A stretch of 64,000 nucleotides of DNA from Puccinia triticina (GCF_026914185.1 NC_070560.1:5509501-5573500); one strand, 5' to 3'; positions 1 to 12,300 are shown, counted from the first letter of the stretch. The notes: generated from the letters alone by a model not told the origin. Translations and numbers: made by a program.

Positions 1-338
1 CTGAAAAATGACGAACTGAACTGCTCGTCGGCGAAATCTGAAACCTTCTTTTCACCAAAATTTGTTTGAGGAACCGCTTCGAAGATGGAATGATCATTCT
101 GATCTAGAGCAATAGTGCAATTTCTTGAATTCTCTGGAAGCTCTTGAGATAGATTACCGATTGCTGAGAAGTTATTTGAGTATGAGCGATTGATGTGATC
201 AGTGGCTGGTTGTATGCTAGCGGAGTTTGGGATTTGAGCCACCGCTATCAGGAGATTGCAAGTAAAAGCAAACAGAACGAGCACAATGCGCTTCGTGCCG
301 GTGGGATATGAAAGGGAACATAGCCGAGAAGGCCTCAT
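1..338 (-). CDS. Partial gene for a predicted secreted protein (5' end only)
   Basis: Reading leftward from an ATG at 338-336, the frame stays open for 112 codons to the window edge, so the 3' part is outside. The first ~35 residues have signal-peptide form: a basic n-region (MRPSRLCS...TKR), a hydrophobic core (IVLVLFAFTCNLLIAVA) and a likely cleavage site just before a Gln. The visible mature part is polar, rich in Ser, Asn and Gln, with few cysteines. I recognise no domain. Nothing seen argues for a transmembrane protein apart from the leader. An intron could begin anywhere after the visible part. The open frame and leader are seen directly; secretion is inferred. Confidence 0.6.
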   Translation of the reverse strand, partial: MRPSRLCSLSYPTGTKRIVLVLFAFTCNLLIAVAQIPNSASIQPATDHINRSYSNNFSAIGNLSQELPENSRNCTIALDQNDHSIFEAVPQTNFGEKKVSDFADEQFSSSFF

Positions 339-1475
339 GGGTTGTGATCAGCGCTATCTTGGTCCAACTAGAGTGGCTAACGGCGACATACGGCGAAAAA
401 AATTGAAAACCTGTGTTATGTATTCTTCAGCTTCGATCTAGTTGACCACGAATCCAGGAGCCGAAATATCGAAAGAGTGGAGACGTGAGCATTAAAGTCC
501 CTATGCGTGTCCGCAGGCATGAAGCTGATTGCCTGACTCGGGATTATGTACTTGTTACAAGGGTTCGGATGCCAGTTCTGTTTGAGTTCCTCAACGAGAG
601 GTCTGTATGTCCACCCGACTGACAGCGTCCCAAAGAGTTCATTCAGACGGCACGAGCAAGTCAGCTCAAGATTCTTACCGAGCTAACCAGGGTGCAATAC
701 CGAGCAAAATTTGCGAATATTCACTTCAAAAGTGTTTTCTTCGTCGACCTCTGCTCTCCGGTTTTCAGCACCGCTCTGCGATAAAACGCTCGCTGGGACA
801 TGCGGGGTTTTGTGACCATGCACTCTGCGACTTGTCTTAAAAATCGTCGAGTCAGCGCTTAATAATTGGGCACTCGGGCAGACGGCGCGGATATGTGCCA
901 ACGAGGTTGCTGGGATCTCCAGGGAGGCTGGACATAGAGCATTGTCATTAAACACAAAATGTAGGATGGAATATTACTAAGTAGTAGCCCATGGCACCCC
1001 CAAAAAAACCAATCAGAGCAGCTTCTCGTGTGGCCCATCAGTACTCGTTGTTGGGGTGGGGTTTTAATTGGTACATTGATCCACAATCATGGCAAGGCGC
1101 GGACAGGAAGGGTGCAAATCTGTACAAATAGATGTCCACCATCCTTGTTACATAGATCCCTGTGAGCCGGCGTCTCTTATGTGACGGGCGGACACAAGAT
1201 GCAAGGGGTAATAATGTTGTATTTTCAAAGATAAAGAAAGTACAACTTTACGGATAGAGAAATATAAGGAAATGAAGGTGTTTACTTATACGCTTTTAGC
1301 TTGTTTTTATTTGTTTAGAACTCAAGGTTGTATGATATAAGAGCTATAACTCTAGCCTCCTCCTCAGGTAATGTTTGCAGGTATTTGAATTCTATACTCT
1401 CACTTGTGCTGGCCCATGCGGTTGGCTGAGTGTCTTCCTCAAGTAACTACAAGCAGTACTTGATGGACTGAAATT
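339..1475. other. Stretch without a supported gene
   Basis: This holds the presumed promoter of the leftward secreted-protein gene and unassigned DNA. Short open frames on both strands lack codon-like composition, splice signals or known motifs. No repeat copy was recognised here. Confidence 0.5.
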
Positions 1476-1621
1476 GGAAGACTTCCCGCCAATTTGAAAG
1501 CCCAGATTTTCCCAGATTTCACAGGGAAATCTAGGCAGACCTAGGATTTGGGACAAACAAGCCCAGATTTCCCCGCAAAATCTGGAAAAATCTGAGTTCC
1601 CAGATTGACAGGAAGTCCTCC
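1476..1621 (-). mobile_element. 146-bp MITE, 'GGAGGACTTCC' family, copy A
   Basis: The element is an imperfect palindrome whose ends read GGAAGACTTCC and, inverted, GGAGGACTTCC. It is flanked on both sides by ATT (1473-1475 and 1622-1624), a 3-bp target duplication. Its reverse complement aligns along its whole length, with only scattered substitutions, to the element at 49789-49934, which has the same 146-bp length. The interior repeats CCCAGATTT-like blocks. It has no coding capacity; the mobilising transposase is not in the window. Confidence 0.88.
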
Positions 1622-1895
1622 ATTATCACATATTGATTTTCCTCACTCACAACCACTTAAAAGCAGTTTGAAGGTAAATGACACAGGTACCTGCTGTGGC
1701 ATCTCTAGACACAAGATAGTCAAGCTTTGTATGAGTCTAATTCTGAATGTAGAGGGATATTACACAAAGACAGAAGGGTAAAAAGACCTCAAAATTTGAT
1801 GTATGCCTCAGGCCAAAATCACCTGAGGCTGTGAGGCCAAATTCCATCCCTTTGGTCTCCCTCAGGGGGGCTTACAAAAAGCATGTGGGCTTGTG

Positions 1896-2301
1896 TAGGG
1901 ATGAAACCGGGTTGGGTTTGGGTTGGGAAACAGTGCCCGAACCCAACCCAGAATTTAGTATGGGTCAGGTTGGGTTGGGTCAGATTTGAAAATATGCTGC
2001 CCAAACCCAACCCAATGTCTAACTGTTTTGGGTCAGGTTGATTTCTGACCCAACAGGTCTTGGGTTGACCCAACCTATTAGGCGCCAAAAACCCCCAAAT
2101 TTACTGTTGGAGGTGTTGTAGTTGGGTTGCAGGCCAACCCAATTAGAAAATAGGCTGCCCAAACCCAACCCAAAAATCTAATGTGTCTGTGGTGGGTTGG
2201 GTCAAAAACCAGTTTTTGAGACAAAAGCCAACCCAAACCCGGCCCCAGACCCAACACAGGTTGGGCACCCGGCAGGTCAACCCAACCCACTTTCAACCCT
2301 A
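1896..2301. mobile_element. 406-bp non-autonomous hAT-type element
   Basis: The ends are inverted repeats beginning TAGGGATGAAACCGGG on the left and TAGGGTTGAAAGTGGG on the right. The element is flanked by a perfect 8-bp direct repeat GGCTTGTG (1888-1895 and 2302-2309), which is the target duplication length of hAT transposons. The interior is built of GGGTTGGG / CCCAACCC words on both strands, as in hAT subterminal repeats, and could form G-quadruplexes. It encodes no transposase. It sits inside an older dispersed repeat, of which 29985-30300 is an uninterrupted relative at the same point. Confidence 0.9.
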
Positions 2302-2750
2302 GGCTTGTGTGGCTGATAATGATTTCTGCATTTCTGCCACATAGGCCTGTACATCTTCACTGTATAGGTAGGCAAAACCCCTCTGGTTAACTGGTTTTGC
2401 TCAATGTTGTTAGATTATGAATCAGGCAACTCAAGATTTGTAGCTTAGTGGTCAAGCAGGCACCTAGAGCTAGCCCAACCTGGGTCCAAGTCCTGGTGGA
2501 GCCATTTCTTTTCTGACAAATGTGGGTGCCCTGCTGGCCATGGGGCAAATGGTGCTTGTGTGGCAAAGGGCCTGAGCAATGTAAAATTTCTCCAGGATTC
2601 CAATTGTAGGACCCTTGAGGCCCAGGGTTTTTCTTCTGATCATATCACTGTAGACAACCTGACATGCAGCAGCAATAAAGGCTTGGAGGCTGAAATCTGC
2701 CATCCACAAGTTGAGCCTACCCAACCACAAGCTTTTCAGGAATGTCAGTA
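2302..2750 (+). repeat. Dispersed repeat, copy 1 (interrupted)
   Basis: The segment aligns with 29985-30300. Shared words include TGTGTGGCT, GCCTGTACA/GCTTGTACA, TTCACTGTA, AAAGGGCCTG, CTCCAGGATCC-like and TTTTTCTTCTGAT, GACATGCAG and GGCTTTGAGGC-like blocks, all in the same order. Copy 1 has about 130 extra bases (about 2395-2527) and the hAT-type insertion at its left end. No open frame is conserved between copies, so it is probably an old non-coding transposon remnant. Confidence 0.65.
2437..2500 (+). repeat. tRNA-like sequence (SINE or tRNA-derived insertion)
   Basis: An A-box-like TAGCTTAGTGGTCAAGCAGG is followed about 35 bases later by a B-box-like GGGTCCAAGTCC, the internal promoter layout of RNA polymerase III. 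It lies within the extra ~130 bases that the related repeat at 29985-30300 lacks, which suggests a separate insertion. I could not fold a complete functional tRNA with acceptor stem, so a real tRNA gene is unlikely. Confidence 0.45.
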
Positions 2751-2861
2751 TTGAAATAGGTTACAAGAAGTGCACACTCAAGTATTGATGCTCAGCAAGA
2801 TGCACTGGTTGTTTGATGTATTTTTTTATTAGAAAGGTGTGAAACTCCATAAAATTATATG

Positions 2862-2925
2862 TGTCCTATGGGAGTTGAACCCATGTCTCTTACATCCATG
2901 ATATACTAGCCACCACTGGTGTCAC
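2862..2925 (-). repeat. tRNA-like sequence, minus strand
   Basis: On the minus strand a TGGCTAGTATATCATGG A-box-like block precedes a GGGTTCAACTCCC B-box. Spacing suits a tRNA body, but the acceptor stem does not pair convincingly. It is best read as a tRNA-derived SINE head or a decayed tRNA gene. Confidence 0.4.
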
Positions 2926-3998
2926 ATGAAGCTCCCTAATTGAGGGTAAGACCTGTAAATAACAGGTCATGAATGAGTGACACCAGCAGGTATGATAAAG
3001 CTAAGAGTAGCAAGACCACAACCTTCCACAAGGGAAGAAGTGCACACTCAAGTTTTGATTGAACTTAACACAAGTTCCTCATGACTACCCACCAAATTGA
3101 GGGACTTGAATCCAAAGTTGGTGTGTTGAGGGGGGGGGGGGAGCTACCACTACCAGCTAAATGGCTGGGGATTGATTTCATCCCCCTGGGCCTATATACC
3201 CAACTAATCTTTGGATAAACATCCCACCCTTGGCACCATTAAAAGCTATCCTGATAGTATTTGGATAAAAATCCCATCATGGCACCATCAGAAGCACAAG
3301 GCTTGATGCATACTACCTACAGCTTTAAATTTCTAAATAACTCCCTCCCCTTGCAAGAATTGTTCTGTAAGGAAAATAACATTGTGAACAATCCAACCCT
3401 TTCAGGACTGGATATTCCAGCAGATATATCTGGTATCAGGTACACACATGTCTGACACTTGACTGCCAATTCAGAAAAAATATGTTTCTGTGTGTTGCAG
3501 AAATTGTTGGATTTTTCTCAACTCTTCCGGTTTTGCTGTGCACTTAAATGTAATTCAAACTTCACACCAAACCTTAGGCCAACCTTGCATTCAAGGTTTT
3601 CTAAGCACATGTAGAAAAAAATCCACACCTAAATTTAAACCTCACCTCCAGATTGACTTCCGCCTGGGATGTCCGTCTGTAACAGCCCAGTGCTTGGTCA
3701 GCCCCTCCCTGCCCCCTCCACACGGGCAGAGGGCAGTGGCTGATGGCCCTGGGCAGTGGGTGGTAGAGCAAAGAAGGCACTCCGGTTCTAAATATGAACT
3801 TGGTTTGTCTCTAACCCAACTCCAAGACAGTTTTCTGGATGATGTTGGCTCCTGGGGTGGATTTGGCCTTGGGCCTCATCTAACATCTGTCAGGTGCACC
3901 ATGCAGAAAAGACATAAAAAGTATGTGATTGCCCCCGGTCAACGAAACCAGAAATTTCGGAAAATAATCCAATAATTCTGCAAAACACAGTATGTATT
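2926..3998. other. Stretch without a supported gene
   Basis: A 161-codon open frame at 3490-3975 (+) shows no recognisable domain and no splice-site context. A run of G lies near 3131-3141. No other structure was recognised. Confidence 0.45.
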
Positions 3999-4328
3999 GG
4001 AGGACTTCCTGTTGAGTCTGGGAGCCTCCCAGATCTCAATTTACACACCCATAATCTTAATTTTTGGTAGGAGGGCAAATGTTTTGCTAACCCTACAGCT
4101 TGCAACTTTCATGTGCACTGATTGTTGATTTGGCAGAGGTCTTAATTGAGGAGTTAGAGGGGCATCTAGAGCTCTCTAAATGCCAAAGGGAAGCCTGCCA
4201 ATCTGGAAAGTCAGATCTGTACCGCCAGATTTGAGACTTTGCAAGGAAATCCAGGTCCCCAAAGATCACCAAAGTGATCCCAATTTCCCTGCAAAATCTG
4301 ATCTATTCAAAGTTGACAGGAAGTTCTC
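3999..4328. mobile_element. 'GGAGGACTTCC' MITE family, copy B (diverged, 330 bp)
   Basis: The left end GGAGGACTTCCTGT and right end ACAGGAAGTTCTC are inverted relatives of the family ends, and the right third carries the characteristic CCCAAATTTCCCTGCAAAATCTG-like text. It is longer than the 146-bp copies and so contains extra internal sequence. The flanks (ATT left, ATG right) match at two of three bases. Confidence 0.65.
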
Positions 4329-4559
4329 ATGATACCTGGCTCCTAGTAGTCATCGGACCGTGGGAGCATCTGTGACCTAATGATCCAAATGGCTCCTCTA
4401 CCTGGCAGAATCCAAGGACATGGCTAACTAGCAATTTCAAGCAGCTGCTCATGTTGGTCCAAATCACTCCAAAAAAGGCATCAAAAGGTGCCTGAGAAGC
4501 AAGGCTACAACAGATCCATCTCCTCAGAAAATGGTGCAGGATAGTTGATTTAGTTTGAA

Positions 4560-6390
4560 CAGCTGTTGATTGCCAAAGAGATGCAATTCTCGACCCAAAG
4601 TGTTCAGGCCAGCCGGTAGGCTTTCCTCTGGCGAGGGTCCCGCGGGGACGCCGTTCGAGAGACTTTTTGTCAAGTGCCAAGATGCAGTTGTTGTATGCAC
4701 AGCTCCCCGCACCCGGGGGGCCATATCGGGTAGTGCTTTTCGGGGTGTCCGCCTTATCCTGGAGCCGGTGGTCGGTCGGTCAGCTTGCTTGGCTTGTGAG
4801 CTGATTGATTGGGGGGATGGGGGTGGTGGGCGGGGATGGGTGAGTCTGCAGGTCGATCTGAGCCAGCGGGCCGCCGTCGTTTCTGAGCCAGCGGGCTGCC
4901 GTCGTCGACCCAGAGCCGTGTGGCAACATCCTCGGCCTGTGTTACACTTGCTGGATAACCGCATGTTGGTCCGTATAATTCGCAAGTGTGTCCACGGATT
5001 ATTGCCAAGACAGAAGTGGAGTCTGAGATCCTCGGCTGCGTGTGTTTTCGCCCGTGGAATCGATTGGGGGGTCTTTCTTGCAGGATTGGTTTTTGCTAAT
5101 TTTGAGATGGTTTGATCGGGTGGAGTGTGAGAAAGCCCTTCGGAGTACCGAACCGCGCCGCCCGGTCTGTCGACAGCGGAGGCCACGTTCCTGCAAAACA
5201 GCGATTTGGTTCCTCCAATCAATCATTCAACCAAAGCGTTCTTTCAACTGATCCAAAGCCTGGACATGTGAGCTGGCCTGCAGTCGGATGTGGGTTCCGG
5301 TCGGCGTTCCGGCCGGCCCGGCGCGTGCATCGATCGGGCGTTCGAGCGTTCCGCTTCCGTTGGCCCTGGTTCCGGGGCGCCCTCCGAGCCACGAGGATGG
5401 TGGAGGGCCCGATAGCTGTGGGGTGGGAGGGGGGAGGCGGGATGGGTGTTGGGTGTGTTGTACATACTTGAGTGGCGCGTGCTCGGTGCTCGCTGGCTGG
5501 GCTGGATGTGGGATGTGGGATATGTGTTGTATGGTGTTCTGCGGAGTGTCGAGAGGTGTTTCCGGTGGTGGTGATGTTCCTTGGGTGCTCTCGGCGTGGC
5601 TCTTCCCATCCCATCCATCCCTCCCGGCCAGCACCAGCGCCATTCCGTCCTTCCCCTGAACACACACCCCTCTCCCCCTCCTCCCTCCTAATCCATCTCA
5701 CCCATCCCGGCTCACTCCCTCCGCCCGCAACAACCGACTGGCAACGGATCCCTCGCCGGGCTAAGCTTCTCCCGACCACTCTCGCTTCGAGCAACCATCG
5801 CCGCCGTCCGGTCTGCAGCAGCCCAATCCCTTTCCCCGTTGTTTTACTTATTTATTTAATTTTACCCTCCAGCTGCCATCCCGATCGACCGTTCCCTTCG
5901 AAACTGAGTCCGACACATACTTATAGTGCTAGCAGCAGTCTACACCTGACACACACCAAGTGTGCCCCTCCAGCCGCATAAGTATACTCTCTCTCTGTCT
6001 TCAGCCAGCGGGGGCCATCCGACCACTTGCGCCTGGGCGATCCGATCTTCGTCCTCCAACACGTCATCTCCTCCCGCTACACATAAATACTCATCCCAAC
6101 CCCCTGCCGCCCCCCCCAGCCAACCTGGACCCATCCAGTCTGGCTTGCTTCCTACATATTCCGCCCTCATTCCCCCTCTCCGTTCGACTCTCTCCCCCCC
6201 CCACTGGCCGCCTCCCTCCAACCCCCCCGTCTTCCCCCACGGATCACCGCTGTCCTGCAGCCTGCCGTGCCCACTGCCTCTCCACTCTCAATCACCCAAT
6301 TCCCCTGAGCACCTGGCTGGATACGCTTGCTTGCCGAGCCACGCCACCCTCAGATCGGGCCACCACCCACCTCCAATTCAGTCTGCCGAG
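4560..6390 (+). promoter_or_regulatory. GC-rich island and pyrimidine tracts upstream of INO80
   Basis: Composition shifts to GC-rich at about 4600. From about 5640 the plus strand is dominated by C/T runs up to the INO80 start, a layout typical of active fungal promoters and 5' leaders. Many overlapping open frames exist on both strands, as expected from high GC, but none has a recognisable domain. A divergent gene cannot be excluded, but nothing supports one. Confidence 0.45.
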
Positions 6391-9300
6391 ATGAGCCTCA
6401 GAAACATCCTCAACCATCCCGCCTCTCCGGTCGCCTCTCTCGTCCCTTCCTCTGTCTCCCCCACATCCCCCTCCTCCACCGATTCACCCGCCCCACCCAA
6501 ACCAAACCCCGCTTCAGAAGCAATGCCCCCATCCACAAAACAGGTCAGTGCTCACATCTTTCGCCGCTGTTTTCTCTGTTTATTTATCTGGCTTGGATTT
6601 GGCGCTGTCTAGAAAGCCTCCTCAGCACCCAAAAAACCCACGGGAGAACTTCCGAAACGATACCTCGATCGAATACTGGATAGCGATGCTCTAGAAGACC
6701 TCCAGCTTGATGCTCTTCCGACCATCACAAAGCACCCTTACCCCGAGCCTGAAGGCTATGCATCCTCCGATAACATGGATCTCGACGACTTTGCAGAGGT
6801 CTGGAGCGACTCGTTGAACCAGTACATGGTCTCCTGTCGTCGCAAGGAGCGCTTACTCGAAAAAGGTCACGACGAATGGGAATCGGCCAAGCATCAGGAA
6901 ACAGCAGCCCGTGTTACGGGCTGGGCCGGCGATCAAGCGGACCAGGCTCGGCGACTCAAGCGTGCCCGGATCGAACAACGCCGTGTTCGGGAAGAAGAAC
7001 GCCTTCGTCAGGAGAGGAACCGCCTCGCCGAGGAGGCCCTCCAAGTCGAGCGGGAGGCAGCAGAAGAAGAGAAGAAACGCCGGAAAAAGGAATCGGCGGC
7101 GGCGGCTAAGATACGTGCCCGGGAAAAACGTCGGCAAGCCAAGGAGGAGTCTGACAAACGAAAGGAGGAAGAACAGGCGCAGAGACATGTCGAGCTGGCT
7201 CAGGCCCAGCTCCAGCGCGATTCGGAGGAATCACAACGCCAACTCCAGCGACGCGCAGAGGGCAAGTTGGAACTGGCCCGATTCGAAGCCCAGACGCTCC
7301 AAGAATCTGAAGCCTTGATGGCAGCAGAATCACAGCACTCCCAAAGAGAATGGGCTCACGAAAATCAGAACCCGCTCCGTCTACCCGTTCTCAACAGCTC
7401 CAATCTCGATCAGTACGGCCTCCCAGCTCACCAACATCCAACTCACCGGTTTCGCAAACAAGGCCAATCCTCACAACAAGAAGCAGTTTTGCTCCATGAA
7501 GCCGGCGACTTTCAGATGGATGACGTGACTAATGCAAGAGTTCCGTCGAATTTGGCCAATCTGCTGAACTCGCCGGGTGGCCATTCCAGTGGTCTAAGCA
7601 ACCCTCATCCCGTCCCTATGGGCCCCAAAGCCTCACGCACAAATCCCCGGGTTTCAAACACCAGCACGACTGCCAAGAGAAAGCGAGCTTTTCCCGAACC
7701 TCATGAATACCCGAATGAGGAAGCTAGCAGCGAATATGCCACCCCGGAGGGTCCAACTCCAGTCATCCATCACCCTTCTGCTTCATCGAGCACTTCTGCC
7801 CGTCCACCTCATCCCCAAGGCGCGCGCCGGACCGTCAGTGGACTACCATCTCAGGCCCATCTGGCTCGTGAAAAAAGTTCTGCGCACGCGAATAGCGTAC
7901 CACCTCAATTGCCACACTCGTCTGCTTCAACGTCTAAACTAGCGTTCGAAGCTTCACAATCCCATCACACCGCCGACGCCTCTTCAACGCGGCGCCAAGT
8001 TCAACCTGCTCAACCTCACATTGACCCCGCCACCCGTCGGCTCCAATCGCGCAATTTGCCAGCTTGGGGACACAGCCTGCCGTATGGGACCGAGCCTTAC
8101 CAAGACTCTACAGAGCTGCTCGACATGTCGCTCCCGTTGCGCGAGCGGGCTGTGGCTAATCCGAAGGCTTTGGCCAACAAACGTTGGGACGCTATCGAAG
8201 AAGGTCGGCGACAGATTTGGCTCTCGATCGCCCGCAAAGACATTCCACGGGTTTGCAAGACCCAGCAGGCCGCCAGTCTCAGTCGGGCTGTTTATTCCAA
8301 ACGGCTGAGCGCCTTGGTCAGTCGGGAGGCACGCCGCATTATCGCTAGAACCAAATCATCCAAGGAAGTTCAGATTAAAGCCAAAAGGATCATGCGAGAG
8401 GTACGTAGTCACATATCTTTCTAAGTCCTGTGGTCTATTACTTATTAGTCGTGTCGTGTCTCTGTGTGTTTAGCTCCTGGTGTATTATCGCAGTAATGAG
8501 AAACGTGAGCGAGAGACAAGGCGCAAAGCGGATAAGGAAGCTATCGACCGAGCCAAAAAGGAAGACGAGATGAGAGAAGTCAAGCGGCAGGCCAGGAAAT
8601 TGAACTTTTTGATCACTCAGACCGAGCTTTACTCTCATTTCGTTGGCAATAAGATCAAAAGTCAGGACTTTTCCTCTTTATTCAAACCTTTTGTCTCCAG
8701 CCAGATACTGACAAATAGGTTTGCTCGTGTAGCTAAAGAGGCGGAGGAAAGCGAAGACACAGCGGGCGCAGCGCCCGCTGCGGCTTCTGCCGAGCAGTCA
8801 ACAACCATTTCCACCACAAGCGGACAGAAGGTTGAGCTAGCTGACATCACTCAGATTGCAACAACGGATAAGGATCTTGGTGAAATCAACTTCGACGATG
8901 GTGTGTTGTTTTTCTCGATTCTGTTAAGGAGATGTGACTCGTCTAACTGAATTGTCCTTACTACGTGTGCAGATGACGAATTCAACTTGCATGCTCATGC
9001 AGCCCGGAACGCTCTCAAGGCTGTCGATGCTGCCAAGCAACGCGCGCAAGCGTTTGACCATGCCGCCGCCGAGAAGTTGGCAGCCACTGCTCCTGCTACC
9101 AGTCAGGATGCCCAGCCGGTCACTGACATTGACAGTCAGTCTTTCTGTTCACGTTCGACTGAGATAAGCTTAGACATCCATGTCTGAATTCCCATATTTT
9201 TTTCCCGGTAGTCGATCGAGACGATCTTAATTTCCAAAACCCCACCATGGCGGGCGATATTCAAGTCAAGCAACCCAAGCTTCTGATGGCCGAACTCAAA

Positions 9301-12300
9301 GAATACCAACTCAAAGGGCTCAATTGGCTAGCTAACCTCTACGAGCAAGGCATCAACGGAATTTTGGCTGATGAGATGGGACTCGGCAAGGTATGTTACC
9401 CATCTTTCGGCTGGATAGTAGTGATTGGAGTTGATCAATTTGTTGCTTGTTTGACACAGACGGTTCAATCGATTTCCTTGATGGCCTATCTGGCCGAGGT
9501 CCACAACATTTGGGGCCCTTTTTTGGTGATCGCTCCTGCATCGACCCTGCATAACTGGCAGCAAGAGATCACCCGCTTCGTCCCTGCCCTCAAACCGATC
9601 CCTTACTGGGGGAGTGTCAAAGACCGAACGATCTTGCGGAAGTTTTGGAACCGGAAACACTTGAGATACGATCGTGATGCGCCATTCCATGTGGTCATCA
9701 CTAGTTACCAACTGGTACGTTCTCTCACTCTTCTTGACGTGCTTCTCATGCTGTTAGGTAAGCTTACCATGGAGCCTGTTTGATCACATGACTTGGATAG
9801 GTGGTGCAAGATGAGAAATACTTCCAAACGTTGAAATGGCAGTACATGATTTTGGACGAAGCTCAGGCTATCAAAAGCTCAACCAGCACACGTTGGAAAA
9901 CCTTGTTGGGATTTCATTGCCGAAATCGGCTCCTGTTAACTGGAACTCCAATTCAAAACTCAATGACGGGTATGTGTCGATCTGCTTGTTATTGTCCAAA
10001 AGATGATTGGCTGACACCTATTTTCTTCACAGAGCTCTGGGCCCTGTTGCACTTCATCATGCCGCAGTTGTTTGACTCGCACGAAGAGTTCAGTGAATGG
10101 TTTTCGAAGGACATCGAAAATAGCGTCGACAAGGCGGGCGGTATGAACGAGCATCAGTTAAGAAGACTGCACATGATCCTCAAACCTTTCATGCTTCGGA
10201 GAATCAAGAAGAATGTCCAGAACGAACTAGGCGACAAGATCGAAATCGATGTTGCTTGCGGGTTGACGCCCCGACAGAAGTTGATGTACAGTCGTCTACG
10301 CGAGAATATGTCGATTGCAGATCTGGTACAAAAGGCGACTTCTCTCTCGAACGACGATGCTGCCGTGAAGCGTTTGATGAACTTGATCATGCAATTCAGG
10401 AAGGTCTGCAACCATCCCGAATTGTTCGAGCGAGCCGATGTGACTGCACCATTATCGTTTGCTTCCTTGAACTTCACTGCGAACGTCGCCCGAGACGGGG
10501 ATGTGTTGGACTGCCCCTATGCCACTCGAAGTCTGATCCAGCATTCGATTCCTCGAGCTTTCTACCGTGATGGTGGAATTCTCTCGGTGCCAGGCCCCTC
10601 ATCCCGAGCGGGATTCGACACGAAATTTCTGGATCGACTTATGAACATCTGGTCAGTACCCAACGTCATGAAAGCCGGTCCTGAGGGCTCAGTTGTTCCC
10701 TCGTGGGCTAAAATGCTTGATCTTGGACCGGGAGAAGTCGAGCTCATTGCCCACGGGAAAACTGCTCAGAGAATCCCCTACTTGATACGAGGAAGGAATC
10801 AAGCCCGCGAATTGGCCTCGGGAGCACAGTAAGTCTTCTCGTTTTCGCTCTCACAGCTATTGGCACTTTTTTTTTTTTTGATATGTTTCTATCTCCTCCA
10901 GGCTTCCTGATTCAATTGCCTCAGATTTGGAAACCTTGCAAATCTTTGCCAAAGCCGAGTTACTCCCTCGAGTTCCGAATGATTTGGGTGTGACACAGCT
11001 TAATGAGATCACAGAAGAATTCCGGAAATGTTCCCGGATGAATCGATCGGATGTTCAAACCTACAACGAGTCTGCTGTAGCGCCCCCTCCTGATCTTTAC
11101 TGCGCCGACCGAGGGTTTGAGCTGGAACAGCAACGGAATCGGTTTGACCCAATGACCCGATTATTCTTGTTTGGGCTACCCCATCCTGCACGAGAATCAC
11201 CCACGCTTTCCGAACGATACCAGGTCACGTTCAGTGGTATTTCATCCGCTGGGGTCATGGGCATGTCGGCAGAAGATCAGCTACCACGGTCATTCATGCA
11301 GGTCCCTCTCCTCGAAAAACTCATGCTCGATTCCGGCAAACTGGCTCGCCTGGACAGTCTTTTACAAGAACTCAAGACGGGTGGCCATCGAGTGCTGATC
11401 TATTTCCAAATGACACGGATGATCGATTTGATGGAGGAGTATCTCAGCTTCCGCCATTATCGTTACTTGAGACTCGATGGCAGTTCCACCATCTCAGAGA
11501 GAAGAGATATGGTCATGGATTGGCAGAACCGCCCGGAAATCTTCATCTTCCTCTTGTCGACAAGAGCAGGTGGCTTGGGTATCAACTTGACGGCTGCAGA
11601 CACGGTCATCTTCTACGACTGTGATTGGAATCCTTCGGTAGGTTAAATATTTTGTTTGATTCCATCGAAGCCCCATCAACTCATGACTATTTTGATGGCT
11701 TCCTTCCTGGTAGAACGACCAACAAGCCATGGATCGTGCTCATCGTCTGGGCCAGAAGCGCCAAGTGACAGTCTACCGATTGATCACGACAGGGACTATT
11801 GATGAGCGGATCTTGAAGCTGGCGCGGACGAAGAAGACTGTACAAGATGCGGTCGTCGGGTCCAGTAGTGGTAACGCAGAGGCCACCGGCCCTAGTGAAG
11901 CGGCCAAGCCTAATGAAGTCGTGTCCCTCTTGCTCGATGAGGAAGAGCTGGAGGCCGGGATGCGGGCTCAAGCCGCCAAACGAGAGGCAGTGAAGGAAAA
12001 GCAAGTACAAAGCGGCCTGCGTAAGCTCGCTCCCTTTGCTGACAACGATTGGTAGATTATGGGCATTGATTTTTTTATTTATTTTGATTAATAAAACAGG
12101 AGGAGTGAAGATTAGAGAAGAGCGGAAAGCGGCAGCAGCAGCCAACCAATCAGGCCCGATGAGCATAGGATGGAGCCAAGACGGATTGAACCTGGAAGAC
12201 GACGACGAAGAAGCGTTTGGGTTTTTTGCCACGCAGGCGAAGACGGGAGGGGAGGAGCCGTTGGGAGATGGGGGCACGGGCGAGCCGGCGGCGGCCGAGG

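Noticed and set aside
1860..2300. Internal telomere repeats
   Set aside because: GGGTTGGG words lack a regular telomeric period and are bounded by hAT-type inverted ends with an 8-bp duplication.
3490..3975. 161-codon frame on the plus strand
   Set aside because: No domain, no leader and no splice context; surrounding DNA is repeat-derived.
4524..5794. Long overlapping open frames on both strands in the GC-rich block
   Set aside because: High GC makes stops rare; peptides are low-complexity, without domains or splice continuity, and overlap each other in several frames.
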